A program made the translations under genes and the position numbers. 64,000 bases of DNA from Bog-473 sp036268485. GTDB lineage: Bacteria; Actinomycetota; Acidimicrobiia; Acidimicrobiales; RAAP-2. The notes under the pieces are model-generated. The model saw only the letters and a list, made by a program, of their open reading frames with translations. It made no database searches and had not been told where the DNA came from. How positions within the stretch are numbered: the first letter of the stretch is position 1; every line of letters begins with the position of its first letter. The DNA lies in assembly GCA_036268485.1 (NCBI GenBank), contig DATAUC010000038.1:1-64000 (forward strand), in the 5' to 3' direction. Positions 25,171 through 34,618 of this stretch are shown one piece after another.

Positions 25171-25298
25171 AGAACTCCTCGTCACGCACCACCCAAGGGG
25201 GCGGCGCTCAGAAAACAGATACAAAAGTTTATCATCCGGCCCTCCCAATCTGTGAGAACGCGGGTTGCCTTACCTATACCCCGCCTGAACTCCAGCAC

Positions 25299-25721
25299 TC
25301 ATCCGATGTGGGGGTGGCCGAAGTGCAAGGGGGCCTTTTTGAAAATCATGGTCCCGACCAGCGAATTTGAGGAGGATCGGGTTACCACGACTGCGAATTT
25401 CCCCGAGCCGTGACCGAACGGCTTCGACACATCGTCCCGATCGAAGGTGCCCGTGTAGGCCACAACGCACACGGCGCCCGGCTTGGCGACGCCGGCCGAG
25501 AGGTCGGCATAGAGGTGGGGCGCCTTGGCCTTGAGGGTGGAGACCGACATCCGATGGACCCCGATCAGGCGACCGTGCGAATGCACTGCCGCCGACGCTG
25601 TCGGCAGGGAGAGGTAGCACGAGCTGTCCGATGTCCCCAGACTGCTCCGGATCGACGTACATCCCGTGGCGAGTCCAGCCAGCACCGTCAAGGCCAACAG
25701 ACCACTTCCAATGCGCCTCAC
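25299..25721 (-). CDS. Small predicted lipoprotein
   Basis: 140 residues. Signal peptide with lipobox LATGC (Cys21). The mature domain of about 120 residues has two further Cys (SDSSCYLSL and GAVCVVAYTG) that may pair, and a His-rich C-terminal end (LHFGHPHIG). No family was recognised. Its ATG overlaps the stop of the upstream membrane protein (25718-25721), so they are coupled, and the pair precedes the PIM genes on the same strand. Confidence 0.65.
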   Translation of the reverse strand: MRRIGSGLLALTVLAGLATGCTSIRSSLGTSDSSCYLSLPTASAAVHSHGRLIGVHRMSVSTLKAKAPHLYADLSAGVAKPGAVCVVAYTGTFDRDDVSKPFGHGSGKFAVVVTRSSSNSLVGTMIFKKAPLHFGHPHIG

Positions 25722-26845
25722 GTCGTAATCCCCACGCCGGCTTCAGTCGGGGCCGACAACGCTTCTCGGCTCCACCAACCCCGCCGCACTTCCCATGCCA
25801 GTTCTCCGCCCAACACGCCTCCCACCAAAAGCACCATCCAAAAACTGATCAACCGATACATGAGGACGGCATCGACCGATGTCCCTTTGGCGCCACCGAA
25901 GGCCACCAACGCAATGGTGATGCTCCCCTCCACCGCGCCCAAACCGCCGGGCGTGATGGGCAAAGTGGCCGCTAATTGGCCTGCCCCATAGGCCAGCAAG
26001 AGGCCCTTCCAGGGGATACCGGCACCAATGGCCAGGAACATCATGGTGAAACAGGCGCAGTCCATGAGCCAGTTGCCCACGCCCCAACCCACAATGCTGA
26101 CGATCTCACGCCAGCCCAGGCGAACGGTGGTGATCCAGTCGGAGATGCGGCGAACCTGGACTTCCACATCGCCCCGCGGTCGCCGGAACAGGGATTTCGA
26201 GATTCGCATGCCGACCGACAGGAATCGCACCAGGGGTCGCTCGTAGACGAAGAGGACTCCCACGGCAACGGTCAGCACCAAGGAGCCCAAGAGCACCGGA
26301 ATCAGGTCCAGAGACGCCCCCTCGCCTGTGGCCAAGGCCAAGCCAGCCGTGGCCACGAGGGAAAGCGACACGATGGCGGCAATGACCGAGCCCACCATGG
26401 ACCAGGCGGCCAAGGTGCTGTCGGCACCGAACCTCCGAAACCAGCGAAATCCGTAGACGGCCGAGGCGGCACTCCCACCGGGCAGCGCGTTGGTGAGCGC
26501 CTGCGAGGCGAAGGTGGTCTTGAGCAACGCCCCCTTGGGGGCACGCAGGCCGCCGCTCTTCAGCAGTGAGGCCTGCATACCGGCGAAACACACGAACGAG
26601 AGAAACTCGACGCCTAGGGCCGGTGGGATCCACTCCCACCGCAGATGTGCGAAGACCTTGGAAAGACCAGACAACTCATCGGTGTGGGACGACAGCACGT
26701 AGACCGCGACCCCAAGCGCAGCCAAGCCCAGCACATACTTGAAGATCGGCCAGCGCCGACGCAGCATTCTGCGCACTTCTCGGACCCGCGATAGCTCCGG
26801 AGGTGGATGTTCGTCGAGTGACGACTCGGCAGTACGGGCGGTCAC
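25718..26845 (-). CDS. Lysylphosphatidylglycerol-synthase-TM / UPF0104-like membrane protein
   Basis: 375 residues, about eight membrane helices: LGVEFLSFVCFAGMQASLLK, TTFASQALTNALPGGSAAS, and near the end AATLPITPGGLGAVEGSITI. The N(A/T)LPGG and ITPGGLGAVEG blocks are hallmarks of the AglD/MprF-type flippase domain. Such proteins flip or transport lipids or lipid-linked sugars. Beside PIM genes it could move a phosphoinositide or PIM; this is a positional guess. The start is uncertain: GTG 26845 has a purine-rich stretch too close, and a TTG at 26899 is weaker. Confidence 0.8.
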   Translation of the reverse strand: MTARTAESSLDEHPPPELSRVREVRRMLRRRWPIFKYVLGLAALGVAVYVLSSHTDELSGLSKVFAHLRWEWIPPALGVEFLSFVCFAGMQASLLKSGGLRAPKGALLKTTFASQALTNALPGGSAASAVYGFRWFRRFGADSTLAAWSMVGSVIAAIVSLSLVATAGLALATGEGASLDLIPVLLGSLVLTVAVGVLFVYERPLVRFLSVGMRISKSLFRRPRGDVEVQVRRISDWITTVRLGWREIVSIVGWGVGNWLMDCACFTMMFLAIGAGIPWKGLLLAYGAGQLAATLPITPGGLGAVEGSITIALVAFGGAKGTSVDAVLMYRLISFWMVLLVGGVLGGELAWEVRRGWWSREALSAPTEAGVGITT

Positions 26846-27035
26846 GCCCTCTTGTCTACCCGCCCCATGGCTCTTCAAGCACCCATTGGCCGAGAACAAC
26901 CGGCCAATTCACTCACCAGCTCGCCCATCGGTGCCAATCTGGATACGGCTCAGGCGTCGTCGCAATCTCTCGCCTGAACTCGTCCGTATCCCTTAGTGAC
27001 ACCATGCAGCACTCTTCGAACCCGAAAGACAGGCC

Positions 27036-27485
27036 ATGACACTCCGCTCAACTGCCACCAAGTTCGCCCTCGTTCCTATTGCCGCCGGCGGCATGCTCGC
27101 CCTCTCCGGCGGCAGCCCAGCTGGCGCCGCCACCAAGACGACCACGGTCAAGGCGGTCGAAACTGAGTTCCACATCGCCCTTTCCCAGAAGTCCTTCAAG
27201 GCAGGCAAGTACACCTTTGTGGCCCAGAACAAGGGTCAGGCCACCCATGCCCTCATGATCACGGGACCTGGCGTGAGCAACGCCATGACTCCCGACATTC
27301 AGCCCGGCAAGAGCGCCAAGCTCACGGTGACGTTGAAGAAGGGTAAGTACGATGTCTACTGCCCGGTCCCCGGACACAAGGCTGAAGGCATGAACGTGAA
27401 CATCTCAGTTGCTGGCGGATCCTCGGCATCGTCGGCCAGCACCACTAAGACGACCTCGGCTCCCTCCGGCGGTTCCGGGTTCTAG
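27036..27485 (+). CDS. Secreted cupredoxin (plastocyanin-like) ending in GGSGF
   Basis: 149 residues. Signal peptide to about residue 31 (GSPAGAA). The mature domain has a full type-1 copper site: ATHALMI (H71) and YDVYCPVPGHKAEGM (C109, H114, M119). It should carry one electron outside the cell. A Ser/Thr-rich linker (residues 128-143) ends in the tail PSGGSGF. It is convergent with the sedolisin-type protease gene, and the two stop codons directly abut at 27485/27486. No terminator can fit between them. Confidence 0.85.
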   Translation: MTLRSTATKFALVPIAAGGMLALSGGSPAGAATKTTTVKAVETEFHIALSQKSFKAGKYTFVAQNKGQATHALMITGPGVSNAMTPDIQPGKSAKLTVTLKKGKYDVYCPVPGHKAEGMNVNISVAGGSSASSASTTKTTSAPSGGSGF

Positions 27486-30458
27486 TTACGCATACACGTA
27501 GCTGTCGGCTGCCACCGCTGCGCTCTGACCGTTCGGTGTGAACACATAGACGTTGTGGGTGGCGGCACTTTGCGCCGGGGCCACCGCTTGAATCTCGGTG
27601 GAAGAGATCACGGTGAAGCTCGTTGCGGCCACGGCGCCGAAGAGGACCGAGGTCGTGCCCCCGAAATTGGTTCCCGTAATGGTGACCAGTGTGCCGCCCG
27701 ACGATGGCCCGGACGCTGGTGAAACCGCAGTCACGGCTGGCTTGGCCGCCGTGTAGGTGAAGCTGTCGGCAGTCACGCCGGCACTGGTGCCACTTGGCGT
27801 CGTGACAAAGACATTGTGGGTAGTCGCCGCTTGAGCCGGAGACACGGCAGCGATCTGGGTCGCTGAGACCACGGTGAAGCTGGTCGCAGCCACAGTGCCA
27901 AAGAGCACCTTGGTTGCCCCGGTGAAGCTGGTGCCGATGATGGTCACGGTGGTGCCCCCGGCGATCGGGCCTGAGTTTGGATTGATGCCGGTGACGGCCG
28001 GTGTGGCAACGACATAGGTGAAGCTGTCAGCCGGTACTGCTGCGCTCGTGCCAGCTGGCGTCGTGACAAAGACATTGTGGGTAGTCGCCGCTTGAGCCGG
28101 AGACACGGCAGCGATCTGGGTCGCTGAGACCACGGTGAAGCTGGTGGCGGCAACCGTCCCGAAGAGGACCGAGGTCGTGCCGCCAAAATTACTTCCCGCA
28201 ATGGTGACGACGGTGCCGCCAGTCAGTGGCCCCGAGGTGGGCGATACGCCGCTCACTGCGGGTTTGGCCGCCGTGTAGATGAAGCTGTCGGCGCTCACGG
28301 TTGCACTCGTGCCAGCTGGCGTCGTGACAAAGACATTGTGGGTGGCTGCAGCCTGGGCCGGAGACACGGCCGTGATCTGAGACGACGAAACCACATTGAA
28401 GGATGTGGCCGCAACGGTGCCGAAGAGCACCTTGGTGGCTCCAGTGAAATTGGCTCCGTTAATGGTCACCGTGGTGCCACCATTGACTGGGCCCGAGGTG
28501 GGGTTGAGGCCGCTGATGCTCGGTGGAATTGACGCCACGTAGGTGAAGCTGTCAGCCGCTACAGCTGCACTGGTACCACCAGGCGTTGTGACAAAGACAT
28601 TATGGGTGGCTGCAGCCTGGGCCGGGGAGACGGCTGTGATCTGCGTGGAAGAGACAACAGAGAAGCTGGTGGCGGCAACGGTGCCAATGAGAACCTTGGT
28701 TGCTCCATTGAAGTTTGACCCGGTGATGGTCACCGTCGTGCCGCCAGCGGCGGGACCCGAGGCGGGAGAGACGCCGGTAACGGTGGGCGCTACTGAGGCC
28801 GTTGTGGCGGCATCTTCGCTGGAGGGAGATGAGCCACCCTTGGCGTTGATGGCCTTTACCTCGAAGTAGTACCGGGTGCCGGTGTTCAGACCGTTGGCCG
28901 TGAAGCTCGTCCCGGAGACAAGAGTCGTGCCATTGATGGGAACCGATGACTCTCCTCCAGGTGTCGATCCTTCGTACACGTCGTATCCCAGGACGGGCGA
29001 TCCGCCAGTCGAAGCGGGTGCAGTCCAATTAAGCAAGACGGACAGCGTGGTGGGAGAACCGCTCAGGCCCGTCGGAGCTCCCGGCACCGTGGCCGTAGTG
29101 GGCGGAGCGAATGAGGCGACACCGTTGGGCGTGCCCAACCCCGTCGGCCCGTCATAACCGACGCCGGCGGTGCACAGGTAGGTGGGGGCACAACCGGTGG
29201 CCGAGTTTGTCCCTGAGGTGACGTCATTGAGCGCTCCCGGATCCGCATAGGGAAGTGAATTCATCTGCGTCGACGCCGGAGCGTGTCCGGCGAGCGCGTA
29301 CATCGCCCCAATCATCGGAGCGCCCGCACTCGTGCCACCCGAGATACCCCAAGACCCACCGCCGTACGTGTCATAGGTCCACACCCCGGTCGCGGGATCA
29401 GCCTCGGCAGATACGTCTGTTTCGATGCGATTCGTGCACCCAGAATCTCTTTGCCATGACGGCTTCGATTCATACGCGCTGCAACCACTGCCAGTACCGC
29501 CGTTGTTGTGGGCGGGGTCGCCCGCTCCCTCCCACACCGTTTCCGTGGCATCGCGAGTTCCCGATGCCGTCAGTTGCTCGAGGGTCGTCCCACCGACCGC
29601 CGTCACGCCGGTCGATGTTGCCGGGTACGACGCCCCATACCCCGAGTCACCAGCTGAAGCCGTGATGGCCACTCCGGGGTGCGTGTAATCGCTATCAAAT
29701 TCAGACTCGTCAGCGAACTCCGGGGCTCCATAGCTGTTGCTCACCACATTGGCGCCGAGAGCGACCGCCTCGTCGACGGATTCTCCCAGGTCATTTGTCT
29801 CATTGCTGGCCGCTTCGACCAGCAAGATGTGGCAGTTGGGACACAGCGCGCTCACCATGTCGAGGTCAAGCGATATCTCTCCCGCCCAGCCAGCATCAGG
29901 TGTCGGGTAGGTCGTGCCGCCGGTTTCATTGACCTTGCTGAAGCATCCGTTGGCCGTCGTGCAGGCAGGCAACTGCCAGAACGATCGGTAGAAAGTCAAG
30001 TCAGATTCGGCGTTGGGATCGTCGAAGGCATCCACAATGGCCACCGTCTCGCCCACGCCGCCCGTCGTCGAAGGGGCGTCATAGGCGGACTGCAGAAATA
30101 CCGGGCTGTACCCGCCGTTGTTGCCCTGAAGGGCGGGCGACACCGTCGGCTGAGGACTTCCCGGACGTCCGGGGGACTCATCTGCAGCCAGGGGATCTGT
30201 CCGCTTCAGAGCATCGCACTCCTCGTATCCGGGGAGTGCCTTGGGGCACAAATCCACTGCGGTCACGCCGTTGGCCCCGGTGTAGGTGCCGACTTGGCCT
30301 GTAGGAGCGGCGGGCGCACTGCCTGCATTGGTGGCGGCAGACGCCGGCATGGCGGACAAGCCCACGATGGCCAGAACCGTCACCCCAGATGCCACCAAGG
30401 TCACCAGCGTTCGTGACGCTCGACTCGTTCTGACGATGCCGCGACGACGAATCCCCAT
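27486..30458 (-). CDS. Secreted sedolisin-type (S53) protease with FN3 and TIG/IPT repeats
   Basis: 990 residues. Signal peptide to about residue 42. The peptidase domain (about 110-455) has the S53 catalytic pair WAGEISLDLD (E194, D198), the oxyanion Asp in SAGDSG (D271) and the nucleophile SGGTSAGAP (S377), and it ends with a calcium-site GYDGPTGLGTP. S53 enzymes are acid-tolerant carboxyl-serine peptidases, but the pro-domain here is short. One FN3 domain (about 458-550) and five TIG/IPT domains of about 87 residues follow. These probably hold the enzyme to the surface or to substrate. No cell-wall sorting motif was seen at the end (SYVYA). Confidence 0.85.
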   Translation of the reverse strand: MGIRRRGIVRTSRASRTLVTLVASGVTVLAIVGLSAMPASAATNAGSAPAAPTGQVGTYTGANGVTAVDLCPKALPGYEECDALKRTDPLAADESPGRPGSPQPTVSPALQGNNGGYSPVFLQSAYDAPSTTGGVGETVAIVDAFDDPNAESDLTFYRSFWQLPACTTANGCFSKVNETGGTTYPTPDAGWAGEISLDLDMVSALCPNCHILLVEAASNETNDLGESVDEAVALGANVVSNSYGAPEFADESEFDSDYTHPGVAITASAGDSGYGASYPATSTGVTAVGGTTLEQLTASGTRDATETVWEGAGDPAHNNGGTGSGCSAYESKPSWQRDSGCTNRIETDVSAEADPATGVWTYDTYGGGSWGISGGTSAGAPMIGAMYALAGHAPASTQMNSLPYADPGALNDVTSGTNSATGCAPTYLCTAGVGYDGPTGLGTPNGVASFAPPTTATVPGAPTGLSGSPTTLSVLLNWTAPASTGGSPVLGYDVYEGSTPGGESSVPINGTTLVSGTSFTANGLNTGTRYYFEVKAINAKGGSSPSSEDAATTASVAPTVTGVSPASGPAAGGTTVTITGSNFNGATKVLIGTVAATSFSVVSSTQITAVSPAQAAATHNVFVTTPGGTSAAVAADSFTYVASIPPSISGLNPTSGPVNGGTTVTINGANFTGATKVLFGTVAATSFNVVSSSQITAVSPAQAAATHNVFVTTPAGTSATVSADSFIYTAAKPAVSGVSPTSGPLTGGTVVTIAGSNFGGTTSVLFGTVAATSFTVVSATQIAAVSPAQAATTHNVFVTTPAGTSAAVPADSFTYVVATPAVTGINPNSGPIAGGTTVTIIGTSFTGATKVLFGTVAATSFTVVSATQIAAVSPAQAATTHNVFVTTPSGTSAGVTADSFTYTAAKPAVTAVSPASGPSSGGTLVTITGTNFGGTTSVLFGAVAATSFTVISSTEIQAVAPAQSAATHNVYVFTPNGQSAAVAADSYVYA
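27490..28795 (-). repeat. Five tandem TIG/IPT-domain repeats, period about 261 bp
   Basis: The segment CGTGACAAAGACATTGTGGG recurs near 27801, 28062 and 28323 at exact 261-base spacing, with a near copy 264 bases further on. Parts of the neighbouring copies are identical over tens of bases, so the array was recently expanded or homogenised. The unit encodes SP-SGP-GGT-VTI--NF, the TIG signature. Confidence 0.85.
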
Positions 30459-30624
30459 GAACTCAACCCCCCCTCGGTGACTCTGAAGCCCGTGAGTCTT
30501 GCTCAGTTTCTACTCAGGAAGCAAACATGGGTTGCTGGACTGCACCAAGTAGCGCCCGAGGCACCACCGAGGCCTTTCATATTGCCGTCTTAATGCCGGA
30601 TCTGAGCTCCTACCCGCTGATGTT

Positions 30625-31941
30625 CTAGCCGTCGTGATGGCGGCGGCGTCCGAAAAACCGGTGCGCGGGCTCATCATTGAAGTATCCGCCTTTGGCGATG
30701 AGCTGGCGCGCTGACTCCGCTGGGGACGGCTCATCGGCTGATCGTTTGGCGTGACGGCCAATCGGCTCATCGAACCAGGCAGCCGCTGCAGCTGACATCT
30801 CAGACGATTGGCCTGACAGAAACTCCGACACATCATCCAAAGGATCGTCGACAAGGTGGGAGTACAAGTCGGCGTAGGCATCAGAATCGAGGGCCGGATT
30901 AGAAACGGTGCTGTCGTCGGTGTGGGCAAGGTCGTCGTAAAGCGCTGTTGGTTCGGCCGAAACGACCGGTTCTTCAACGGTGGCCGCCTCAAATGGCATC
31001 GGGTCAACCGGTACTGGTTCAATTATCGCTTCTTCGATCGACACCGGTTCGCACGTGACCGGTTCCAATGGCGCTGCGTCCACTGGAGCCGGCTCGAAGG
31101 TATCAACTTCGATTGGCAGTGCCTCTACAGTCGACGCTGCAAAGGACATCGGTTCAACCAGCGCGGCTTCATCTGGCGCCGCTTCAAGGGGCGTCGATGC
31201 GACCGTTACTACGTAAGAAGGTGCTGCGTCGACAGGCGCGACCTCGACTGATTGGGATTCAACCGACTCGGCGTCGACTGGCGCTACTTCGGTTGGTGCC
31301 ACATAAACCAATGCCGTTTCAGCTGGCGCCGGTTCAACCGCCACTATTTCAACTGAAGTCGTTTCAATCGGCATCGCATCAAATACTTCATCAATGGGCA
31401 CCGGTTTACTCGTCACCGCTGCAACCCAGCTTGTCGGAGCAGCGTCATCTACGGGTTCGACATCTTCTAGGAAGGAGACCAAATCCGGTTCCAGTGACCT
31501 CGCCAACTGGGCAGCAGGGACGTTCTGGGCCATCGGCTCTTCCGGTACGGGCTCCCGGCGCTCTTCAAGGACAACGGGTGGCACAGACATTTCGCTCTCG
31601 AAAGAGTTCCCGAGAGACTCGACTGAACCCTCAGGCGCCTCGATGACGTTGGGCGAATCCACCACCGCATCGACGACCAACTCGACGGTGTTGGGCTCAC
31701 CAACCGCGATCTCCCCGGACTCCCACGGAGGAGGCCCTTCTAGGGAAGGCTCATCTTCAACTGCGGAGATTTCCTCTGCTACGGGAGCATCCAACAATGC
31801 GAAATCAGGAATCGGCAGCATCCAACTGGGCGTGCCAGCCGAATCCTCGGCCGCGAATATCGCCCGGGCCATCTCCTCCGGCGTCTTCACATGGCCGAAG
31901 AAATCTTCGGTGTCCTGAGGTCGTATGTCGTGAGTGGTCAT
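30625..31941 (-). CDS. Acidic repetitive protein, probably disordered, unknown function
   Basis: 438 residues with no signal peptide. Residues 10-45 look folded (TEDFFGHVKTPEEMARAIFA). Residues 150-345 are a degenerate Pro/Val/Glu/Asp/Ala repeat (units such as EVAPVDAES and EPAPVDAAPLEP). The C terminus is a distinct conserved-looking block ARQLIAKGGYFNDEPAHRFF followed by GRRRHHDG. A charged, extended linker between two short docking segments is the simplest reading, perhaps a cytoplasmic scaffold. The start is either ATG 31941 or GTG 31953. It lies between the HIT gene and the secreted protease gene. Confidence 0.65.
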   Translation of the reverse strand: MTTHDIRPQDTEDFFGHVKTPEEMARAIFAAEDSAGTPSWMLPIPDFALLDAPVAEEISAVEDEPSLEGPPPWESGEIAVGEPNTVELVVDAVVDSPNVIEAPEGSVESLGNSFESEMSVPPVVLEERREPVPEEPMAQNVPAAQLARSLEPDLVSFLEDVEPVDDAAPTSWVAAVTSKPVPIDEVFDAMPIETTSVEIVAVEPAPAETALVYVAPTEVAPVDAESVESQSVEVAPVDAAPSYVVTVASTPLEAAPDEAALVEPMSFAASTVEALPIEVDTFEPAPVDAAPLEPVTCEPVSIEEAIIEPVPVDPMPFEAATVEEPVVSAEPTALYDDLAHTDDSTVSNPALDSDAYADLYSHLVDDPLDDVSEFLSGQSSEMSAAAAAWFDEPIGRHAKRSADEPSPAESARQLIAKGGYFNDEPAHRFFGRRRHHDG

Positions 31942-32007
31942 GGCTCGCCGCACCCCTGCCTGTGGGCGTCAAAATCCTACCGGCCCACTCTGCAGAATTG
32001 GTGACAA

Positions 32008-32538
32008 TCACTCCTGCTGGGCCGGCCAACTCTCGTTCAGCTTCTTCCACGCCAGCTCCAGCGTTTCGGGCATGACCCGCGTACCGGCGATGGAGGTCAT
32101 GAAATTGGTGTCGCCAGACCAGCGCGGCAGCACGTGCAGGTGCAGGTGTGACGGCAACCCGGCGCCGGCGGCCCGGCCCAGATTGGCGCCCATGTTCAAG
32201 CCGTCCGGGTTGTACGCGGCCTCAATGGCGGCCACCGAGCTCTGGGTGGCTTGCCACAGCTCGCTGGACTCGGCCGCTGACAGATCGCCGAGATTGCCGA
32301 CATGTCGGAGCGGGAGTACCAGCACGTGACCCGAGGCGTAGGGGTAGGCGTTCATGACGACGAACGCCAGCTCTCCTCGCCAGACGACCAGATTGTCGGC
32401 CGACGGCGGCCCGCTCTCGGCCAGACGGCAAAACACGCATTGGGAGGCGTCGTGGTTCGAACCCGACACCCGTTCGCGCTCGGTCGCCTCGCGTATGTAC
32501 TCGTGGCGCCAGCCGGCCCACAGGTTCTCCAGGCTCAC
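32008..32538 (-). CDS. HIT-family hydrolase/phosphorylase (Ap4A phosphorylase-like)
   Basis: 176 residues. Histidine triad HLHLHVLP (H131, H133, H135), upstream NAYPYASGHVLVLP, and an N-terminal CVFC zinc pair. In mycobacteria the gene in this position, downstream of thrS and before pgsA, encodes a diadenosine tetraphosphate phosphorylase, which is the likely role. The GTG start overlaps the thrS stop (GTGA), so translation is coupled. Confidence 0.88.
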   Translation of the reverse strand: MSLENLWAGWRHEYIREATERERVSGSNHDASQCVFCRLAESGPPSADNLVVWRGELAFVVMNAYPYASGHVLVLPLRHVGNLGDLSAAESSELWQATQSSVAAIEAAYNPDGLNMGANLGRAAGAGLPSHLHLHVLPRWSGDTNFMTSIAGTRVMPETLELAWKKLNESWPAQQE

Positions 32539-34526
32539 TCCGAAATGAGGGTGTCTTCGGGCGAGCCCCGCCGGGCCACTTCCTCGACCACCTCGGTCAC
32601 GAAGGCCTCCAGGCCTACGCCGCGTTCGGGTTTGTTGTCGGTCGAGCCCCGACGGTTCACCCCGACAGTGTGATTGGCCACATCGTCATCACCCACCACC
32701 AGGATGTAGGGGATCTTGGTCATCTTGGCCCGGCGGATCAGCGCACCCAGTTTCTCCCCTGACGTATCGAGGGTGGCGCGCAGACCGGCGCCGGTGCAGG
32801 CACTGACCACCGTCTGGGCATAGTCGGCGTGGGCATCGGTGACAGGAAGGACCCGTACCTGCTCGGGCGACAGCCAGGTCGGCAGGGCGCCGGCGTAGTG
32901 CTCAATGAGCACGGCCATGAAGCGCTCCACTGAACCGAACAGGGCCCGGTGGATCATGATCGGGCGGTGCCGGGCGTTGTCGGCACCGACGTACTCCAGC
33001 TCGAACTTCTCCGGCAGCTGGAAGTCCAACTGCACCGTCGACATCTGCCAGGTGCGGCCGATGGCGTCGCGGGCCTGCACCGAGATCTTCGGGCCGTAGA
33101 ACGCTCCCCCGCCCTCGTCCATGACCAGATCCAGCCCCATCTCCATGGCGGTCGACCGCAAGGTCTCGGTGGCCTGCTCCCAGTCCTCGTCGGATCCGAC
33201 GGCCTTGCCGGGTGGCTTGGTCGAGAGCTCGAGATAGAAGTCGTTCAGACCGAAGTCACGCAGGAGATCGAGCACGAAGTGCATGGTGCGCACCAGCTCG
33301 GTCCGCATCTCCTCGCGGGTGCAGAAGATGTGGGCGTCGTCCTGGGTCATGCCGCGCACCCGGGTCAGGCCCTGCAGGACACCGGACTTCTCGTAGCGGT
33401 AGACCGTCCCGAACTCGAAGAAGCGCAACGGCAGCTCGCGGTAGGAGCGCTGCCGGCTCTTGTAGACCAGGATGTGGAACGGGCAGTTCATCGGCTTGAG
33501 GTAGTAGTTGGCCCCACCGTCGAGCTCCATGGGCGGGTACATCGAATCGGCGAACCAGTCGAGATGGCCCGAGATCTCGAAGAGATTGCTCTTGGTGATG
33601 TGCGGTGAGTTCACGAACTCGTAGCCCGACTCGACATGGCGCTGCCGCGAGTACTCCTCCATCAGGCGGCGGATGGTGCCGCCCTTGGGATGGAAGATGG
33701 CCAGGCCCGAACCGATTTCCTCGGGGAAGCTGAAGAGGTCGAGCTCAGCGCCCAGCTTGCGGTGGTCGCGCTTCTCGGCTTCCTCCAGTTGGTGGAGATG
33801 GGCGGCCAGAGCATCCTTGGATTCCCAGGCGGTGCCGTAGATGCGCTGGAGCTGTTCCCGCTTCTCGTCGCCGCGCCAGTAGGCGCCGGCTACCCGCATC
33901 AACTTGAAGTGGCCCAGTCGACTGGTTGAGGGCACGTGGGGGCCCCGGCATAGATCCACGAACCGTTCGGTGTTCCGGTAGGTGCTGACCACGGTCCCGG
34001 CCGCATCGACTTCCTCGGCCCCGGATCCGACCGCTTCGATGATCTCGCGCTTGAAGGGTTGATCGGCGAAGATGGCCAATCCCTCGTCCATGGGGTGCTC
34101 GCTGCGGACGAAGGGCTGGTCCTCCTTCATGATCGAGCGCATTTCGGCCTCAATCCGGGCCAGGTCGTCGTCGCTGAAGCGGGCACTGTCGGGGAGCTCG
34201 AAGTCGTAATAGAAACCGTTCTCAATGACCGGTCCGATGGCGTACTTGGCGCCCGGCCACAGCCGCAGCACGGCCTGAGCCAGCACGTGGGCCGTGGAGT
34301 GGCGCAGCACCTCGCGCCCGGCGTCGGAGTCGGCGGTCACAATCGAGACCTCGGCGCCGTCGGCCAGGGGCGAACTCAGATCGACCAGGTGGCCGTCGAC
34401 CGTGGCCACCACGGCCGCCTTGGCCAACCGGGGGCCGATCGACTGGGCGAACTCAGCGGCCGTCGTACCTTCGGCAATCTCCCGCTTCGAACCGTCGGGA
34501 AGCACTACCGAAATGAGGCCTGACAT
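32535..34526 (-). CDS. thrS: Threonyl-tRNA synthetase
   Basis: 663 residues, full length. An N-terminal TGS domain (residues 1-65) is followed by the editing domain with HSTAHVLAQAV and the zinc-type motif RGPHVPST. The class II catalytic core has MNCPFHILVYKS (zinc Cys), then FEFGTVYRYEKSGVLQGLTR (motif 2) and HRALFGSVERFMAVLIEHYAG (motif 3 region), then the anticodon-binding domain. It charges tRNA-Thr. The ATG has a good ribosome site, AAGGGG. No T-box-like leader was recognised in the 90 bases upstream. Confidence 0.97.
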   Translation of the reverse strand: MSGLISVVLPDGSKREIAEGTTAAEFAQSIGPRLAKAAVVATVDGHLVDLSSPLADGAEVSIVTADSDAGREVLRHSTAHVLAQAVLRLWPGAKYAIGPVIENGFYYDFELPDSARFSDDDLARIEAEMRSIMKEDQPFVRSEHPMDEGLAIFADQPFKREIIEAVGSGAEEVDAAGTVVSTYRNTERFVDLCRGPHVPSTSRLGHFKLMRVAGAYWRGDEKREQLQRIYGTAWESKDALAAHLHQLEEAEKRDHRKLGAELDLFSFPEEIGSGLAIFHPKGGTIRRLMEEYSRQRHVESGYEFVNSPHITKSNLFEISGHLDWFADSMYPPMELDGGANYYLKPMNCPFHILVYKSRQRSYRELPLRFFEFGTVYRYEKSGVLQGLTRVRGMTQDDAHIFCTREEMRTELVRTMHFVLDLLRDFGLNDFYLELSTKPPGKAVGSDEDWEQATETLRSTAMEMGLDLVMDEGGGAFYGPKISVQARDAIGRTWQMSTVQLDFQLPEKFELEYVGADNARHRPIMIHRALFGSVERFMAVLIEHYAGALPTWLSPEQVRVLPVTDAHADYAQTVVSACTGAGLRATLDTSGEKLGALIRRAKMTKIPYILVVGDDDVANHTVGVNRRGSTDNKPERGVGLEAFVTEVVEEVARRGSPEDTLISE

Positions 34527-34618
34527 TGTTCACCCCTTCGCTCTACCGGGGGCTTTTCCGCCCGGAACTGGAAGTCCCAGGGTACCGGACGCCTTCAGCG
34601 TGGCGAGCCTGCTGATCC

